From an uncultured Paracoccaceae bacterium (GTDB lineage: Bacteria; Pseudomonadota; Alphaproteobacteria; Rhodobacterales; Rhodobacteraceae), in NCBI GenBank assembly GCA_913060475.1, contig CAJXSD010000003.1:1-64000 (forward strand): DNA of 64,000 nt, given 5' to 3'. A program made the translations under genes and the position numbers. The notes beneath the pieces were generated by a model. The model did not search any database. It was not told where the DNA came from and worked only from the letters and a program-made list of their open reading frames with translations. Below, piece after piece: positions 26,767-38,563 of the stretch; positions within the stretch are counted from its first letter, which is position 1, and each line of letters starts with the position of its first letter.

Positions 26767-27930
26767 ATGTTTTTATCGTCCATGACCTTTGACCTAGGCG
26801 AGGATGTAAACGCCTTGCGCGATATGGTGCACCGTTGGGCCCAAGATCGGGTCAAGCCAATCGCCGCCGAGGTGGATCGCACCAACGAATTCCCCGCCGA
26901 TCTCTGGCGTGAAATGGGGGAATTGGGGTTGCTGGGCATTACGGTTGATCCTGAATGGGGCGGGGCGGGCATGTCCTATCTGGCCCATGTTATCGCCACC
27001 GAAGAGATTGCCCGCGCCAGTGCGTCGGTCAGCCTGTCCTATGGGGCGCATTCAAACCTGTGTGTGAACCAAATCAAACTGAACGGTACCGATGAACAGC
27101 GCCGAACCTATTTGCCCAAATTGATTTCGGGTGAACATGTGGGGGCGCTGGCCATGTCTGAACCCTCTGCTGGGTCGGATGTCGTGTCGATGCAGCTGCG
27201 GGCCGAAAAACGCAACGGTTACTATGTGTTAAACGGTAACAAATACTGGATCACCAATGGTCCGGATGCCGATACCTTGGTTGTTTATGCCAAAACGGAT
27301 ATGGATGCCGGGTCCAAGGGTATCACTGCCTTTATCGTTGAAAAATCGATGACCGGATTTTCCACATCGCCCCATTTCGACAAATTGGGGATGCGCGGGT
27401 CGAATACGGCCGAATTGATTTTCGAAAATGTCGAGGTGCCGTTTGAAAATGTTCTTGGGTCCGAGGGCAAAGGCGTGCGCGTTCTGATGTCTGGGCTGGA
27501 CTATGAACGCGTGGTTTTGTCTGGCATTGGCACGGGCATCATGGCCGCCTGTCTGGACGAAGTCATGCCCTATATGGTCGAACGCAAACAATTTGGCCAA
27601 AGCATTGGTGATTTCCAGCTGATGCAGGGCAAGATTGCGGACATGTACACCGCCATGAACACCGCCCGCGCCTATGTCTATGAGGTGGCCCGCGCCTGTG
27701 ATCGGGGCCAAGTCACCCGCCAAGATGCCGCCGCCTGCGTTCTTTATGCGTCAGAAGAGGCGATGAAAGTGGCCCACCAAGCGGTTCAGGCCATGGGCGG
27801 TGCTGGGTTTTTATCAGACAGCCCCGTCAGCCGTATTTTCCGCGATGCCAAGTTGATGGAAATCGGCGCAGGCACATCCGAAATTCGCCGCATGTTGATT
27901 GGCCGCGAATTGATGGCCAGTCAGCGCTAG
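26767..27930 (+). CDS. ivd: isovaleryl-CoA dehydrogenase
   Basis: A 387-residue FAD acyl-CoA dehydrogenase that oxidises isovaleryl-CoA to 3-methylcrotonyl-CoA in leucine breakdown. Family blocks are [68 protein letters not shown] (region of the catalytic Glu in this subfamily) and the C-terminal [16 protein letters not shown]. Its place ahead of mccB and mccA confirms the assignment. ATG 26767 follows AAGGGG; the frame from 26737 starts inside the palindrome. Confidence 0.96.
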   Translation: MFLSSMTFDLGEDVNALRDMVHRWAQDRVKPIAAEVDRTNEFPADLWREMGELGLLGITVDPEWGGAGMSYLAHVIATEEIARASASVSLSYGAHSNLCVNQIKLNGTDEQRRTYLPKLISGEHVGALAMSEPSAGSDVVSMQLRAEKRNGYYVLNGNKYWITNGPDADTLVVYAKTDMDAGSKGITAFIVEKSMTGFSTSPHFDKLGMRGSNTAELIFENVEVPFENVLGSEGKGVRVLMSGLDYERVVLSGIGTGIMAACLDEVMPYMVERKQFGQSIGDFQLMQGKIADMYTAMNTARAYVYEVARACDRGQVTRQDAAACVLYASEEAMKVAHQAVQAMGGAGFLSDSPVSRIFRDAKLMEIGAGTSEIRRMLIGRELMASQR

Positions 27931-27947
27931 GCAGGGGTAGGTACACA

Positions 27948-28271
27948 ATGGCAGTCCGGTTTCCATGGATGATTGTCACGGTTTTGGGGCTGGTCGCCAT
28001 TGTTTTGGGGGCACGACTGGGTCTGAAAACCGTGCGTTTGACGGAAACGGATATTATTGACCACTATGTGTCGGCCTATCTGGCAACCATGCAGTCTTCG
28101 GGATTGATGGTCGATAGCGGGTATTGCCACGCGGAACCTGGGGGAAATTGGTGGGAACGCCTGCGGGTGGTCTGCGATACGCCCAGTTCTGATATCTGGG
28201 TCTATTCCATCGGGCACTGGGGGCAATTGTTGGGCGGGCATCCGCAATTAAACCCCGGGGGTTCATCATGA
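27948..28271 (+). CDS. small membrane-anchored protein in the leucine operon
   Basis: A 107-residue protein with one N-terminal hydrophobic helix (residues about 8-22) and a small exported or periplasmic domain holding two cysteines (SGYCHAEPGG and VVCDTPSSD) that could form a disulfide, plus a WW pair. It resembles no family I know. The start is 17 bases after ivd, and its stop overlaps the next start (ATGA at 28268-28271), so it is made with the catabolic enzymes. Confidence 0.7.
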   Translation: MAVRFPWMIVTVLGLVAIVLGARLGLKTVRLTETDIIDHYVSAYLATMQSSGLMVDSGYCHAEPGGNWWERLRVVCDTPSSDIWVYSIGHWGQLLGGHPQLNPGGSS

Positions 28272-29839
28272 TCACACGCGACCGCGATTATGACACCACC
28301 TATGGTCAGTTTCGGTGGGATATCCCCGCGTTCCTGAATATGGCGGTGCAAACCTGTGACGATTGGGCAAACCGCGCGCCTGATCGATTGGCTATCCTTG
28401 ATGCAACCGATTGTGACAATCTGCGCCGCTATAGCTATGGCGATCTGCGCCGACATGCGGATACGATGGCGCAGGAACTGATCAACCGCGGTGTCACGGC
28501 GGGCGACCGCGTGGGGGTGCTGAGGTCCCAAGATATCTGGACGGCCGCGGCCCATATCGCCATCTGGAAACTGGGCGCTGTATCGATCCCGCTGTTTAAA
28601 CTGTTCGGATCGGATGCCCTGTCCACGCGCCTGCGCGATGCGGGGGCGCGTGTTGTTATTGTGGATGGTGACGACCATGCAGGCCTGCAGGATTTGGATG
28701 TGCAGGTGTTGCGCCCTGATGGTATGCCACTCAGCGATCAGATGATCGAACCGCTGCGCACAATGCCAGACACGCCTGCGGTTTTGATCTATACCTCGGG
28801 GACCACGGGGGCGCCCAAGGGTGCGTTGCATGGGCACCGTGTGCTGACGGGACATATTCCGGGCGTTGTGGTCAGCCACGATTTTTTGGGCCAGCCTGAG
28901 GATTGTATCTGGACCCCCGCAGACTGGGCCTGGATCGGTGGGTTGTTTGATGTGTTGATGCCCGGCCTTGCGCTGGGCGTGCCGGTTGTGGCGGCGCGTG
29001 CATCGAAATTTACCCCGGATCAGGCCCGCGCAATTATCACGGCCGCCGGGGTGCGCAATGTCTTTTTTCCACCCACGGCGTTGCGCATGTTGCGTGCAGC
29101 GGATGCGACGATCACGGGCCTGCGGTCTGTGGCCAGTGGCGGCGAACCACTGGGCGCGGAAATGTTGCAGTGGGGGCGGGATGCGCTGGGCGTGACGATC
29201 AACGAATTTTACGGTCAAACCGAATGCAATATGACCGTGTCCAGCTGCGGGGCATGGTTTGAAAATGCCCCTGGCGCGATCGGAAAACCTGTGCCCGGCC
29301 ATCAGGTGGATATTATCGATGATCAAGGTCACCCCACCCGGGCCGAGGGCGACATCGCCGTAGTCCGCGGATCGGCCAGCATGATGCTGGAATATTGGAA
29401 CCAGCCCAAGGCAACGCAAGAAAAATTTCGCGGGGATTGGATGTTAACCGGGGATCGTGGGATATGGCGCGATGGATATATCCAGTTCGTGGGCCGCGAT
29501 GACGATGTGATCACCACCGCAGGGTACCGCGTTGGCCCGTCCGAAATCGAAGATTGTCTGTTGACCCATCCTGCGGTCGCAACCGTCGGTGTCGTGGGCA
29601 AACCTGATCCACTGCGCACCGAAGTCGTCAAGGCCTATGTCGTGGTGAAACCCGATGTTTCGGCCACGGATGCCTTGGCCCAAGATTTGATAGATCATGT
29701 CAAACACTGTGCGGCAAAACATGCCTATCCCCGCGAAATCACGTTTCTAGACGCTTTGCCCATGACCGTGACGGGCAAAGTCATCCGCAAAGAATTGCGC
29801 GCCCGCGCAATCGCTGAACTGAAAGGACACGCGCCATGA
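28268..29839 (+). CDS. AMP-forming acyl-CoA synthetase
   Basis: A 523-residue adenylate-forming ligase that activates a carboxylic acid with ATP and CoA. Motifs are [17 protein letters not shown] (P-loop), [11 protein letters not shown] (A5), [21 protein letters not shown] (A7-A8 hinge) and [13 protein letters not shown] with the catalytic lysine at the end. Placed between ivd and mccB, it may feed isovalerate or a related branched acid into the pathway, or act on acetoacetate at its end. The substrate is inference. It is coupled by ATGA overlaps on both sides. Confidence 0.9.
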   Translation: MITRDRDYDTTYGQFRWDIPAFLNMAVQTCDDWANRAPDRLAILDATDCDNLRRYSYGDLRRHADTMAQELINRGVTAGDRVGVLRSQDIWTAAAHIAIWKLGAVSIPLFKLFGSDALSTRLRDAGARVVIVDGDDHAGLQDLDVQVLRPDGMPLSDQMIEPLRTMPDTPAVLIYTSGTTGAPKGALHGHRVLTGHIPGVVVSHDFLGQPEDCIWTPADWAWIGGLFDVLMPGLALGVPVVAARASKFTPDQARAIITAAGVRNVFFPPTALRMLRAADATITGLRSVASGGEPLGAEMLQWGRDALGVTINEFYGQTECNMTVSSCGAWFENAPGAIGKPVPGHQVDIIDDQGHPTRAEGDIAVVRGSASMMLEYWNQPKATQEKFRGDWMLTGDRGIWRDGYIQFVGRDDDVITTAGYRVGPSEIEDCLLTHPAVATVGVVGKPDPLRTEVVKAYVVVKPDVSATDALAQDLIDHVKHCAAKHAYPREITFLDALPMTVTGKVIRKELRARAIAELKGHAP

Positions 29840-31440
29840 AATTAACATCGCGCATTATTCCAAATTCACAGGAATTTCGGGACAATCAAACGCGCAACCA
29901 ACAGGCGTTGGACCTGGTCCAGCAGGTGGCGCAGGCGGCGGCACTTGGGGGCGGTGAAAAATCGCGCGAACGGCATGTATCGCGGGGAAAAATGTTGCCG
30001 CGCGATCGTGTCGTGAACCTGTTGGATGTGGGGTCACCGTTTTTGGAAATCGGGGCCATGGCGGCGCATGATATGTATGATAACGCCGCCCCCGCAGCCG
30101 GGGTTGTCGCAGGGATCGGGCGTGTACATGGCATGGATTGTATGATCGTGTGCAATGATGCCACGGTCAAGGGGGGCACATATTACCCCATGACGGTCAA
30201 AAAACACCTGCGTGCCCAGGAAATCGCAGCAGAATGCCATCTGCCCTGCATTTATCTGGTCGACAGTGGTGGCGCAAACCTGCCCAATCAGGACGAAGTG
30301 TTCCCAGACCGTGACCACTTTGGCCGCATTTTTTATAACCAGGCCCGCATGAGCGCAGCAGGCATTCCCCAGATTGCTGTTGTGATGGGGTCGTGTACCG
30401 CAGGCGGGGCCTATGTGCCGGCGATGTCGGACGTGACCATTATTGTCAAAGAACAGGGCACAATTTTCTTGGCCGGTCCCCCCTTGGTCAAGGCGGCAAC
30501 CGGCGAAGTGGTCAGCGCCGAGAATTTGGGCGGCGGTGATGTGCACACGCGTCTGTCTGGTGTTGCCGATTATCTGGCCGAGGATGACGCGCATGCGCTG
30601 GCGCTAGCGCGGCAGGCGGTGCAGTCGTTGAACCGGCGTCGCACGGATACGGTCGCCTGGGCCACGCCCGAGGATCCCGCCTATGACCCCGCCGAATTGC
30701 TGGGCGTAGTGCCTGCGGATCTGAAAACCCCCTATGACATCCGCGAAGTGATCATGCGTTTGGTTGATGGGTCTCGATTTGACGAATTCAAACCGCGTTT
30801 CGGCGAAACGTTGGTGACGGGGTTTGCCCATGTTATGGGCTGTACGATTGGGATCATAGCCAACAATGGCGTTTTGTTTTCCGAGGCCGCACAGAAAGGC
30901 GCACATTTTGTCGAATTGTGTTCACAACGCAAAATTCCGCTGGTGTTTTTGCAAAATATCACCGGTTTTATGGTGGGGCAGAAATACGAAAACGAAGGGA
31001 TCGCGCGACATGGTGCCAAGCTGGTTACAGCCGTGGCCACCACGTCAGTGCCTAAAATCACCATGTTGGTGGGCGGATCCTTTGGCGCGGGCAATTATGG
31101 CATGGCAGGACGGGCCTATCAGCCTCGGTTTTTGTGGACTTGGCCCAATTCGCGCATTTCGGTCATGGGCGGTCCGCAGGCGGCGGGTGTTTTGGCCACG
31201 GTCAAACGCGACGGCATCGAACGCGCCGGCGGCCGTTGGAGCGCCGAGGAAGAGGCCGCGTTCAAACAACCCACCTTGGACATGTTCGAACGTCAATCGC
31301 ATCCGCTTTATGCCAGTGCACGATTGTGGGATGATGGGATCATCGATCCCCGTAAATCGCGTCAGGTACTGCATTTGTCGCTGATGGCTGCCCTGAATGC
31401 CCCGATCGAGGACACGCGTTTTGGCGTGTTTCGGATGTAA
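29836..31440 (+). CDS. mccB: methylcrotonyl-CoA carboxylase beta subunit (carboxyltransferase)
   Basis: A 534-residue biotin-dependent carboxyltransferase. Crotonase-like N and C halves are visible: [55 protein letters not shown], then [40 protein letters not shown] and [14 protein letters not shown]. The GANLP and GRAY patterns are those of methylcrotonyl- rather than propionyl-CoA carboxylase. It works with the alpha subunit at 31815 to carboxylate 3-methylcrotonyl-CoA. Also called liuB. Confidence 0.95.
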   Translation: MKLTSRIIPNSQEFRDNQTRNQQALDLVQQVAQAAALGGGEKSRERHVSRGKMLPRDRVVNLLDVGSPFLEIGAMAAHDMYDNAAPAAGVVAGIGRVHGMDCMIVCNDATVKGGTYYPMTVKKHLRAQEIAAECHLPCIYLVDSGGANLPNQDEVFPDRDHFGRIFYNQARMSAAGIPQIAVVMGSCTAGGAYVPAMSDVTIIVKEQGTIFLAGPPLVKAATGEVVSAENLGGGDVHTRLSGVADYLAEDDAHALALARQAVQSLNRRRTDTVAWATPEDPAYDPAELLGVVPADLKTPYDIREVIMRLVDGSRFDEFKPRFGETLVTGFAHVMGCTIGIIANNGVLFSEAAQKGAHFVELCSQRKIPLVFLQNITGFMVGQKYENEGIARHGAKLVTAVATTSVPKITMLVGGSFGAGNYGMAGRAYQPRFLWTWPNSRISVMGGPQAAGVLATVKRDGIERAGGRWSAEEEAAFKQPTLDMFERQSHPLYASARLWDDGIIDPRKSRQVLHLSLMAALNAPIEDTRFGVFRM

Positions 31441-31441
31441 C

Positions 31442-31822
31442 ATGGGCTGGGTTTTGACATATGATTGGGCCAGATCGCAGGCACAGGCATGGTGTGATGC
31501 CTGGAACCGTCGCGATTTGGATGCCGTCATGTCACACTATGCCGATGATGTTCGGGTCTGTTCGCCGCTGGTGAAAAAACGCGTTCCCGACAGTGATGGT
31601 TGGCTGCGCGGGGCGCAGGCGTTGCGGGCCTACTTTGAAATCGGAATGACCAATGCTGCGCTGCGGTTTACGTTTGATGAAATCCGTTTGGGTCATAACG
31701 CGGCCACCGTGTTGTATCGGCGCGAAAACGGCATGCGGGTCAGCGATACAGTTTTATATAATGCCACAGGCCAGATCGACCAGATGATCGCCTGTTACAG
31801 CGAGGATCGTGTTGATGTTTAA
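31442..31822 (+). CDS. NTF2/SnoaL-like small protein
   Basis: A 126-residue protein with the NTF2-like cone fold pattern: a helix (QAQAWCDAWNRRDLDAVMSH), then YADDVRVCSP, a short helix (GAQALRAYFEIGM) and strands ending in YNATGQIDQMIACY. Such proteins can be isomerases, hydratases or simple binding proteins. It sits between the two carboxylase subunit genes, starting one base after the mccB stop and overlapping mccA. A role beside the carboxylase, for example in handling 3-methylglutaconyl-CoA, is possible but unsupported. Confidence 0.75.
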   Translation: MGWVLTYDWARSQAQAWCDAWNRRDLDAVMSHYADDVRVCSPLVKKRVPDSDGWLRGAQALRAYFEIGMTNAALRFTFDEIRLGHNAATVLYRRENGMRVSDTVLYNATGQIDQMIACYSEDRVDV

Positions 31823-33764
31823 CAAAGTGCTGATCGCAAATCGCGGCGAAATTGCCTGCCGTATCATGCGAACTTTGCAGAATTTGGGCGTGGCCTCAGT
31901 CGCGGTCTATTCTAATGCGGATGCCCAGGCCGCCCATGTGCAGATGGCGGATCAGGCGGTTCACATCGGCGGATCTGCCCCCGCCGACAGTTATCTGCGT
32001 GGCGACCGGATCATTCAGGCGGCATTAGACACCGGCGCCCAGGCGATCCATCCCGGCTATGGATTTTTGTCAGAAAACCCCGATTTTGTGGATGCTGTGA
32101 CACAGGCTGGATTGGTCTTTATCGGGCCGTCGGCGGATGCAATTCGCGCCATGGGTCTGAAAGACGCGGCCAAAGCAATCATGGAGAAGGCCGGCGTCCC
32201 GGTCGTGCCCGGATATCATGGGACAGATCAGTCAGATGATGTTCTGGCGCAGGCTGCCGAACAGATCGGATACCCTGTTTTGATCAAGGCCGTTGCCGGC
32301 GGCGGCGGCAAGGGGATGCGATTGGTGGATCATGCGGGTGACTTTGCCGATGCTCTGGCCTCGGCCCGATCCGAGGCAAAAACCGCCTTTGGCAACAGTG
32401 ACGTTTTGGTCGAAAAATATATCACATCCCCGCGCCATATCGAGGTGCAGGTTTTTGGCGATGGTGTTGATGCGGTACATCTGTTTGAACGCGATTGTTC
32501 CCTGCAGCGCCGCCACCAGAAAGTGATCGAAGAGGCCCCCGCGCCCGACATGCCCGATGATGTCCGACAGGAGATGTGCGATGCGGCTGTGCGCGCGGCC
32601 AAGGCGATCGGATACAAAGGGGCGGGGACCATCGAATTTATCGTCGATGGATCACAGGGGCTGCGTGCAGACGGGTTCTGGTTTATGGAAATGAACACCC
32701 GTTTGCAGGTCGAACATCCTGTGACCGAATTGATCACGGGCATTGATTTGGTCGATTGGCAACTGCGCGTCGCAGCAGGCGGGGCCATTCCGCACGCGCA
32801 GGACGATATTCGCATCACAGGTCACGCCTTTGAGGCACGCCTCTATGCCGAAGACGTGGGCGCAGGGTTTTTGCCCGCCACCGGTCGGCTAGAGGATTTA
32901 CAGTTCAGCCCGCGGGCCCGCAATGACAGCGCCGTGCGTGCAGGCGATGAGATTTCACCATTTTATGACCCGATGATTGCCAAGGTCATCACGCATGGCC
33001 CTGATCGCACAACAGCGCTGGCAAAACTGCGCCGTGCCTTGGATGAAACCGTTGTCACAGGAACGGTGACAAACATTGCATTTTTGGGCGCATTGGCGCG
33101 GCACGCCGGGTTTGCTGCGGGGCAGGTTGATACCAGTTTGATTGCGCGGGATTTGGAGGCATTGACCGCGCCGCAGTCAGACCAGATATCCGCCATTATC
33201 GCGGCGGCCTTGGCCAGTTTTGCACCCCTGTCGGGGGATGGGACCGTGGGCTATGCCCATTGGGGGCCGATCTGGCAGGACATTCATATCGAATCCTTAT
33301 CTGGCGACCGGCATTGCCTGCGCGTGGCCTGTGATGATGGCGGGTTTGATGTCGCGTTCCATGATGTCACGGCGCGTGTCACAAAACAGGGCCCGCGTTT
33401 GGCGATCGATAACCAACCGTTGCCGCGGGTCATTGTGGGGCAGGTGGATCTGACGGTGATGAATGCGGATCGCTCAGTGTTCCGGCGCGTTGATCCACTG
33501 GCGCGTGGTACCGCGCAGGACAGCGATGACGCTCAGATCACCGCCCCCATGCCGGGCGCGATACGCGATGTTTTGGTAACAGCCGGTCAATCCGTGGCTG
33601 CAGGCACAGCCCTGGTTGTATTAGAGGCGATGAAAATGGAACATCGCCTCTGTGCCAACCGCGACACTGTCATCGATCAGGTGTTTTGCTCGACCGGCGA
33701 TCAGGTCGCGGCGGGCGATGTTTTGTTGTCGCTGCAGCCCCAAGCCGAGTCGCAATCGCAGTAA
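31815..33764 (+). CDS. mccA: methylcrotonyl-CoA carboxylase alpha subunit (biotin carboxylase)
   Basis: A 649-residue biotin-containing subunit. The biotin carboxylase domain covers residues 1 to about 450 (NKVLIANRGEIACRIMRT, the glycine loop VAGGGGKGMRLV, MNTRLQVEHPVTE). A middle domain follows, and the biotinyl domain at the C-terminus carries the lysine in LEAMKMEH. ATG 31815 has GAGGA eight bases upstream. The local birA (50924) would attach its biotin. Also called liuD. A terminator overlaps its stop codon and ends the operon. Confidence 0.96.
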   Translation: MFNKVLIANRGEIACRIMRTLQNLGVASVAVYSNADAQAAHVQMADQAVHIGGSAPADSYLRGDRIIQAALDTGAQAIHPGYGFLSENPDFVDAVTQAGLVFIGPSADAIRAMGLKDAAKAIMEKAGVPVVPGYHGTDQSDDVLAQAAEQIGYPVLIKAVAGGGGKGMRLVDHAGDFADALASARSEAKTAFGNSDVLVEKYITSPRHIEVQVFGDGVDAVHLFERDCSLQRRHQKVIEEAPAPDMPDDVRQEMCDAAVRAAKAIGYKGAGTIEFIVDGSQGLRADGFWFMEMNTRLQVEHPVTELITGIDLVDWQLRVAAGGAIPHAQDDIRITGHAFEARLYAEDVGAGFLPATGRLEDLQFSPRARNDSAVRAGDEISPFYDPMIAKVITHGPDRTTALAKLRRALDETVVTGTVTNIAFLGALARHAGFAAGQVDTSLIARDLEALTAPQSDQISAIIAAALASFAPLSGDGTVGYAHWGPIWQDIHIESLSGDRHCLRVACDDGGFDVAFHDVTARVTKQGPRLAIDNQPLPRVIVGQVDLTVMNADRSVFRRVDPLARGTAQDSDDAQITAPMPGAIRDVLVTAGQSVAAGTALVVLEAMKMEHRLCANRDTVIDQVFCSTGDQVAAGDVLLSLQPQAESQSQ

Positions 33765-33780
33765 TTGCGACAAATTTTTA
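33749..33780 (+). terminator. terminator overlapping the mccA stop codon
   Basis: GTCGCAAT (33749-33756) pairs with ATTGCGAC (33764-33771) around a seven-base loop, followed by AAATTTTTA. The TAA stop of mccA lies in the loop and stem, so the last codons of the gene form the terminator. It separates the leucine operon from nuo. Confidence 0.75.
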
Positions 33781-33805
33781 TCATGACGGATATTTTTGCC
33801 GTTTA

Positions 33806-33835
33806 TTGACCCAAGTTGTACGTGCTTGTGATACT
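33806..33835 (+). promoter_or_regulatory. candidate promoter of the nuo operon
   Basis: TTGACC (33806-33811) and GATACT (33830-33835) lie 18 bases apart, about 210 bases upstream of nuoA. The spacing is acceptable and the -10 is moderate. It would leave a long untranslated leader. Confidence 0.4.
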
Positions 33836-34001
33836 GCTGCGGCAGTAAAATTTCTGCGCGTTGTGTACAAACGCATACCAAAGAGGGTTGTTTTGCCAAT
33901 GTTTTATCGAAAAACAGGCAACTTATTCGGGAAAAAGAATGTGTTTCGAACATGTTGACCCCAATGCGTTGCAAGAGTAAACCACCCCTAAGCCAACAGG
34001 A

Positions 34002-34023
34002 TTTACGGGATCAGTCCCGTAAA
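34002..34023 (+). promoter_or_regulatory. perfect leader hairpin before nuoA
   Basis: TTTACGGGA (34002-34010) and TCCCGTAAA (34015-34023) form a perfect nine-pair stem with a TCAG loop, just upstream of the AAAGGAG ribosome site of nuoA. No run of U follows, so it is more likely an operator or an mRNA-stabilising or translation-control element than a terminator. Confidence 0.5.
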
Positions 34024-34043
34024 ACGCATGAAAGGAGCCATCT

Positions 34044-35546
<1,503 letters not shown>

Positions 35547-35547
<1 letters not shown>

Positions 35548-36761
35548 TGGACGGTTCAAAAGGTTTCGAAGACGCCCTGACAGGCGAACAGAAAATCCGC
35601 AATTTTAACATCAACTTTGGTCCGCAACACCCTGCGGCCCACGGTGTGTTGCGTCTGGTTCTGGAACTGGACGGCGAAATTGTTGAACGCTGTGACCCGC
35701 ATATCGGGTTGTTGCACCGCGGCACCGAAAAACTGATGGAGAGCAGAACCTATCTGCAAAACCTGCCGTATTTCGACCGTTTGGATTACGTGGCCCCAAT
35801 GAACCAGGAACATGCCTGGTGTTTGGCCATCGAAAAACTGACCGGCGTTGAAATTCCACGCCGCGCTTCATTGATCCGTGTGCTGTATTCTGAAATCGGC
35901 CGTGTGCTGAATCACCTGCTGAACGTGACAACCCAGGCGATGGATGTGGGTGCCTTGACCCCGCCGCTGTGGGGATTTGAAGAACGCGAAAAATTGATGG
36001 GATTCTATGAACGCGCCTGCGGTGCGCGTTTGCACGCGGCCTATTTCCGCCCCGGTGGGGTGCATCAGGACCTGCCCGAAGATTTGATCAATGACATCGA
36101 TCAATGGGCCGTCGAATTCCCTGCGATTTTGCAAGATATCGATGATCTGCTGACCGAAAACCGCATTTTCAAACAGCGGAACGCCGATATCGGTGTTGTC
36201 ACTGAGGAAGACATTTTGAACTATGGCTTTTCCGGTGTGATGGTACGTGGATCGGGTCTGGCGTGGGATTTGCGCCGCGCGCAGCCCTATGAATGCTATG
36301 ACGAATTTGATTTCCAAATTCCGGTTGGCAAAAATGGCGACTGTTATGACCGTTATCTGGTCCGGATGGAGGAGATGCGTCAATCGACATCGATCATCCG
36401 CCAAGCCGTCGCAAAATTGCGTGACTGTCCCGGCGATGTTTTGGCCCGTGGTAAACTGACACCGCCTAAGCGCAGTGACATGAAAACATCAATGGAAGCC
36501 TTGATCCACCATTTCAAACTCTACACCGAAGGGTTCCACGTCCCCGCCGGCGAAGTTTACGCCGCGGTTGAGGCGCCCAAAGGTGAATTTGGGGTATATC
36601 TGGTGGCCGATGGCACGAATAAACCCTATCGCGCCAAACTGCGTGCGCCCGGGTATCCGCATTTGCAGGCGATGGATCACATGGCCAAGGGCCATCAGCT
36701 GGCCGACGTTGCGGCAATTATCGGGACAATGGACATCGTATTTGGGGAGATTGACCGCTAA
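35547..36761 (+). CDS. nuoD: NADH-quinone oxidoreductase subunit D
   Basis: A 404-residue 49-kDa-type subunit that forms the quinone site with Nuo[16 protein letters not shown] at residue 28 holds the conserved His near the quinone head group, and [16 protein letters not shown] follows. The C-terminal DIVFGEIDR is intact. One-base overlaps (TAATG) link it to nuoC and nuoE. Confidence 0.97.
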
Positions 36762-37882
36762 TGCTGCGCCGTCTACACCACGAACAACCTGAAACTTTCG
36801 CCTTTAGCCCTGCGAATTTGGCATGGGCCCAAGGGCAAATTCAAAAATACCCTCAGGGGCGTCAGGCATCAGCCGTGATCCCATTGCTGTGGCGTGCCCA
36901 AGAACAAGAAGGCTGGCTGTCAAAGCCCGCGATCGAGGCCGTGGCCGATATGTTGGGCATGGCCTATATCCGCGTTCTTGAGGTTGCGACATTCTATTTT
37001 ATGTTCCAGCTGCAACCCGTCGGATCTATTGCCCATGTTCAGGTCTGTGGAACACTGTCCTGCATGATCTGCGGTGCAGAGGATTTGATCGGCGTGTGCA
37101 AAGAGAAAATTGCAGACAAGGCGCATCAAGTGTCCGCCGATGGCAAATTCAGCTGGGAAGAGGTTGAATGTCTGGGATCCTGTTCCAACGCACCGATGGT
37201 CCAGATTGGCAAAGATTACTATGAGGATCTGACCGCTGAACGCTTTGCCGAAATTTTGGATGAATTGGCCGCCGGCAAGGTGCCGACACCCGGTCCGCAA
37301 AACGGTCGCTATGCGGCCGAACCGTTAAAGGGCCTGACATCGCTGACCGAATATGACAGCGGTAAAACCAAATATAATGCATCCGTCCAATTGGCCACCG
37401 ATATTGGTGACACAGTCAAACGCATCGACGGAACCGAGGTTCCGTTGCTGACCCCATGGATCGACAAAGGCGCGCGCGCGGCGACCCCGCCTAAATCGAC
37501 AGAATCAGCCGATCGTGCGGCATCAAAACCTGCACATGCGCAGAAAAAAACTGCCGCCCCATCGGCAAAACCGTCCGATGCGGCCCCAACTGCGGCGAAA
37601 AAGCCACGCACCATGAAAGCCCCGCGCAAAGCGGGCGCAGATGATTTGAAGCAAATCAAAGGTGTTGGCCCCAAGCTGGAAAAGTTATTGAATAGCCTAG
37701 GGTTTTTCCATTTCGACCAGATTTCAAAGTGGAGTGCCGAAGAATTGGCGTGGGTCGATGACAACCTAGAAGGTTTCAAAGGACGCGCAACCCGTGACGA
37801 TTGGGTGGGGCAAGCAACCCTTCTCGCATCAGGTGAAATGACGGAATTCTCTTCTCGTGTTAAGAAAGGAGACGTTTACTAA
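36761..37882 (+). CDS. nuoE: NADH-quinone oxidoreductase subunit E with C-terminal HHH extension
   Basis: A 373-residue subunit. Residues 1-175 are the normal 24-kDa subunit; Cys96, Cys101, Cys137 and Cys141 bind the [2Fe-2S] cluster N1a. The usual protein stops near here. This one continues with a spacer, an Ala/Pro/Lys-rich linker (240-290) and a helix-hairpin-helix domain at 292-373 ([20 protein letters not shown]) ending in KGDVY. Long NuoE forms are known in Rhodobacter. The HHH tail nearly repeats in the next gene. HHH folds usually bind DNA or protein; a DNA role in complex I would be surprising. Confidence 0.95.
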   Translation: MLRRLHHEQPETFAFSPANLAWAQGQIQKYPQGRQASAVIPLLWRAQEQEGWLSKPAIEAVADMLGMAYIRVLEVATFYFMFQLQPVGSIAHVQVCGTLSCMICGAEDLIGVCKEKIADKAHQVSADGKFSWEEVECLGSCSNAPMVQIGKDYYEDLTAERFAEILDELAAGKVPTPGPQNGRYAAEPLKGLTSLTEYDSGKTKYNASVQLATDIGDTVKRIDGTEVPLLTPWIDKGARAATPPKSTESADRAASKPAHAQKKTAAPSAKPSDAAPTAAKKPRTMKAPRKAGADDLKQIKGVGPKLEKLLNSLGFFHFDQISKWSAEELAWVDDNLEGFKGRATRDDWVGQATLLASGEMTEFSSRVKKGDVY

Positions 37883-37909
37883 CGTCTATAACAACATGGG
37901 AGAAGGGCT

Positions 37910-38554
37910 ATGACCAACGAAAACGAAACAATGAATTGCACGATTTGGTGCTGGGGGCTTGCTGCCCTTGCAGCGGCGTTGACTGTTATTCTGTGTCTGG
38001 TCATTGGCGATATGGGAATTATCGCGTCATTATTTTTCGGGATTGTGGTGTGCGTCGTACTGGGCGCGTTGATGGGGTGGATTTTCTGCCGCCCCTTACC
38101 GCCCCTTAGCGCACCGAATGCGGCCACTGATGTCGCGCCTGATTCTGCGCCCGTTACGGCGCAGGCGGAACCGGCGGCAGAACAGGAAACACCGGCCGCA
38201 GATCCGGCACCGGCAGCGCCAGCGGCACAAACGGTTGAGGAACCGGTGGTCGTCGATACCGCCGAGGCCGCGCAGCCCGCGGGATTGTCCGCGGCACGCG
38301 ATGGTGGTGCGGATGACCTGAAACGGATCAAGGGCGTTGGTCCGAAATTGGAACAACTGCTGAACTCGCTTGGGGTGTTCCATTTCGATCAAATCGCGGG
38401 TTGGTCTGCGTCAGAAATCGCTTGGGTCGACGAAAACCTGAAAGGGTTCAAAGGCCGCGTGACCCGCGATGATTGGGTGGCACAGGCGAAAACCTTGGCC
38501 GCTGGTGGGGACACAGAATTTTCCAAACGCGTCGATGATGGCGACGTGTACTAG
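37910..38554 (+). CDS. membrane-anchored helix-hairpin-helix protein
   Basis: A 214-residue protein. Two membrane helices (about 14-33 and 36-59) with several cysteines (MNCTIWCW, CLVIG, CVVLG, IFC) are followed by an Ala/Pro/Glu-rich linker (62-130) and an HHH domain at 133-214. That domain is nearly the same as the tail of Nuo[26 protein letters not shown] and the final GDVY are shared. It was probably made by duplication of the domain. A role in assembling or tethering the NuoE/F module at the membrane is a guess. Confidence 0.85.
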   Translation: MTNENETMNCTIWCWGLAALAAALTVILCLVIGDMGIIASLFFGIVVCVVLGALMGWIFCRPLPPLSAPNAATDVAPDSAPVTAQAEPAAEQETPAADPAPAAPAAQTVEEPVVVDTAEAAQPAGLSAARDGGADDLKRIKGVGPKLEQLLNSLGVFHFDQIAGWSASEIAWVDENLKGFKGRVTRDDWVAQAKTLAAGGDTEFSKRVDDGDVY

Positions 38555-38563
38555 GGGATAAAA

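Noticed and set aside
26616-26972. N-terminal extension of the CDF gene by up to 119 codons
   Set aside because: It would run through the ivd promoter and antisense into ivd, and adds a stretch with no membrane helix. ATG 26615 gives the normal CDF N-terminus.
28202-29419. 405-codon open frame on the minus strand
   Set aside because: It lies antisense to the acyl-CoA synthetase, whose motifs are all intact. The His/Arg/Gln-rich product has no domain and no ribosome site.
37883-37909. frameshift splitting one protein into NuoE and the following HHH protein
   Set aside because: The second gene has its own ribosome site (GGGAGAAGGG), start and two membrane helices, and each has a complete HHH domain, so this is duplication and not a split gene.
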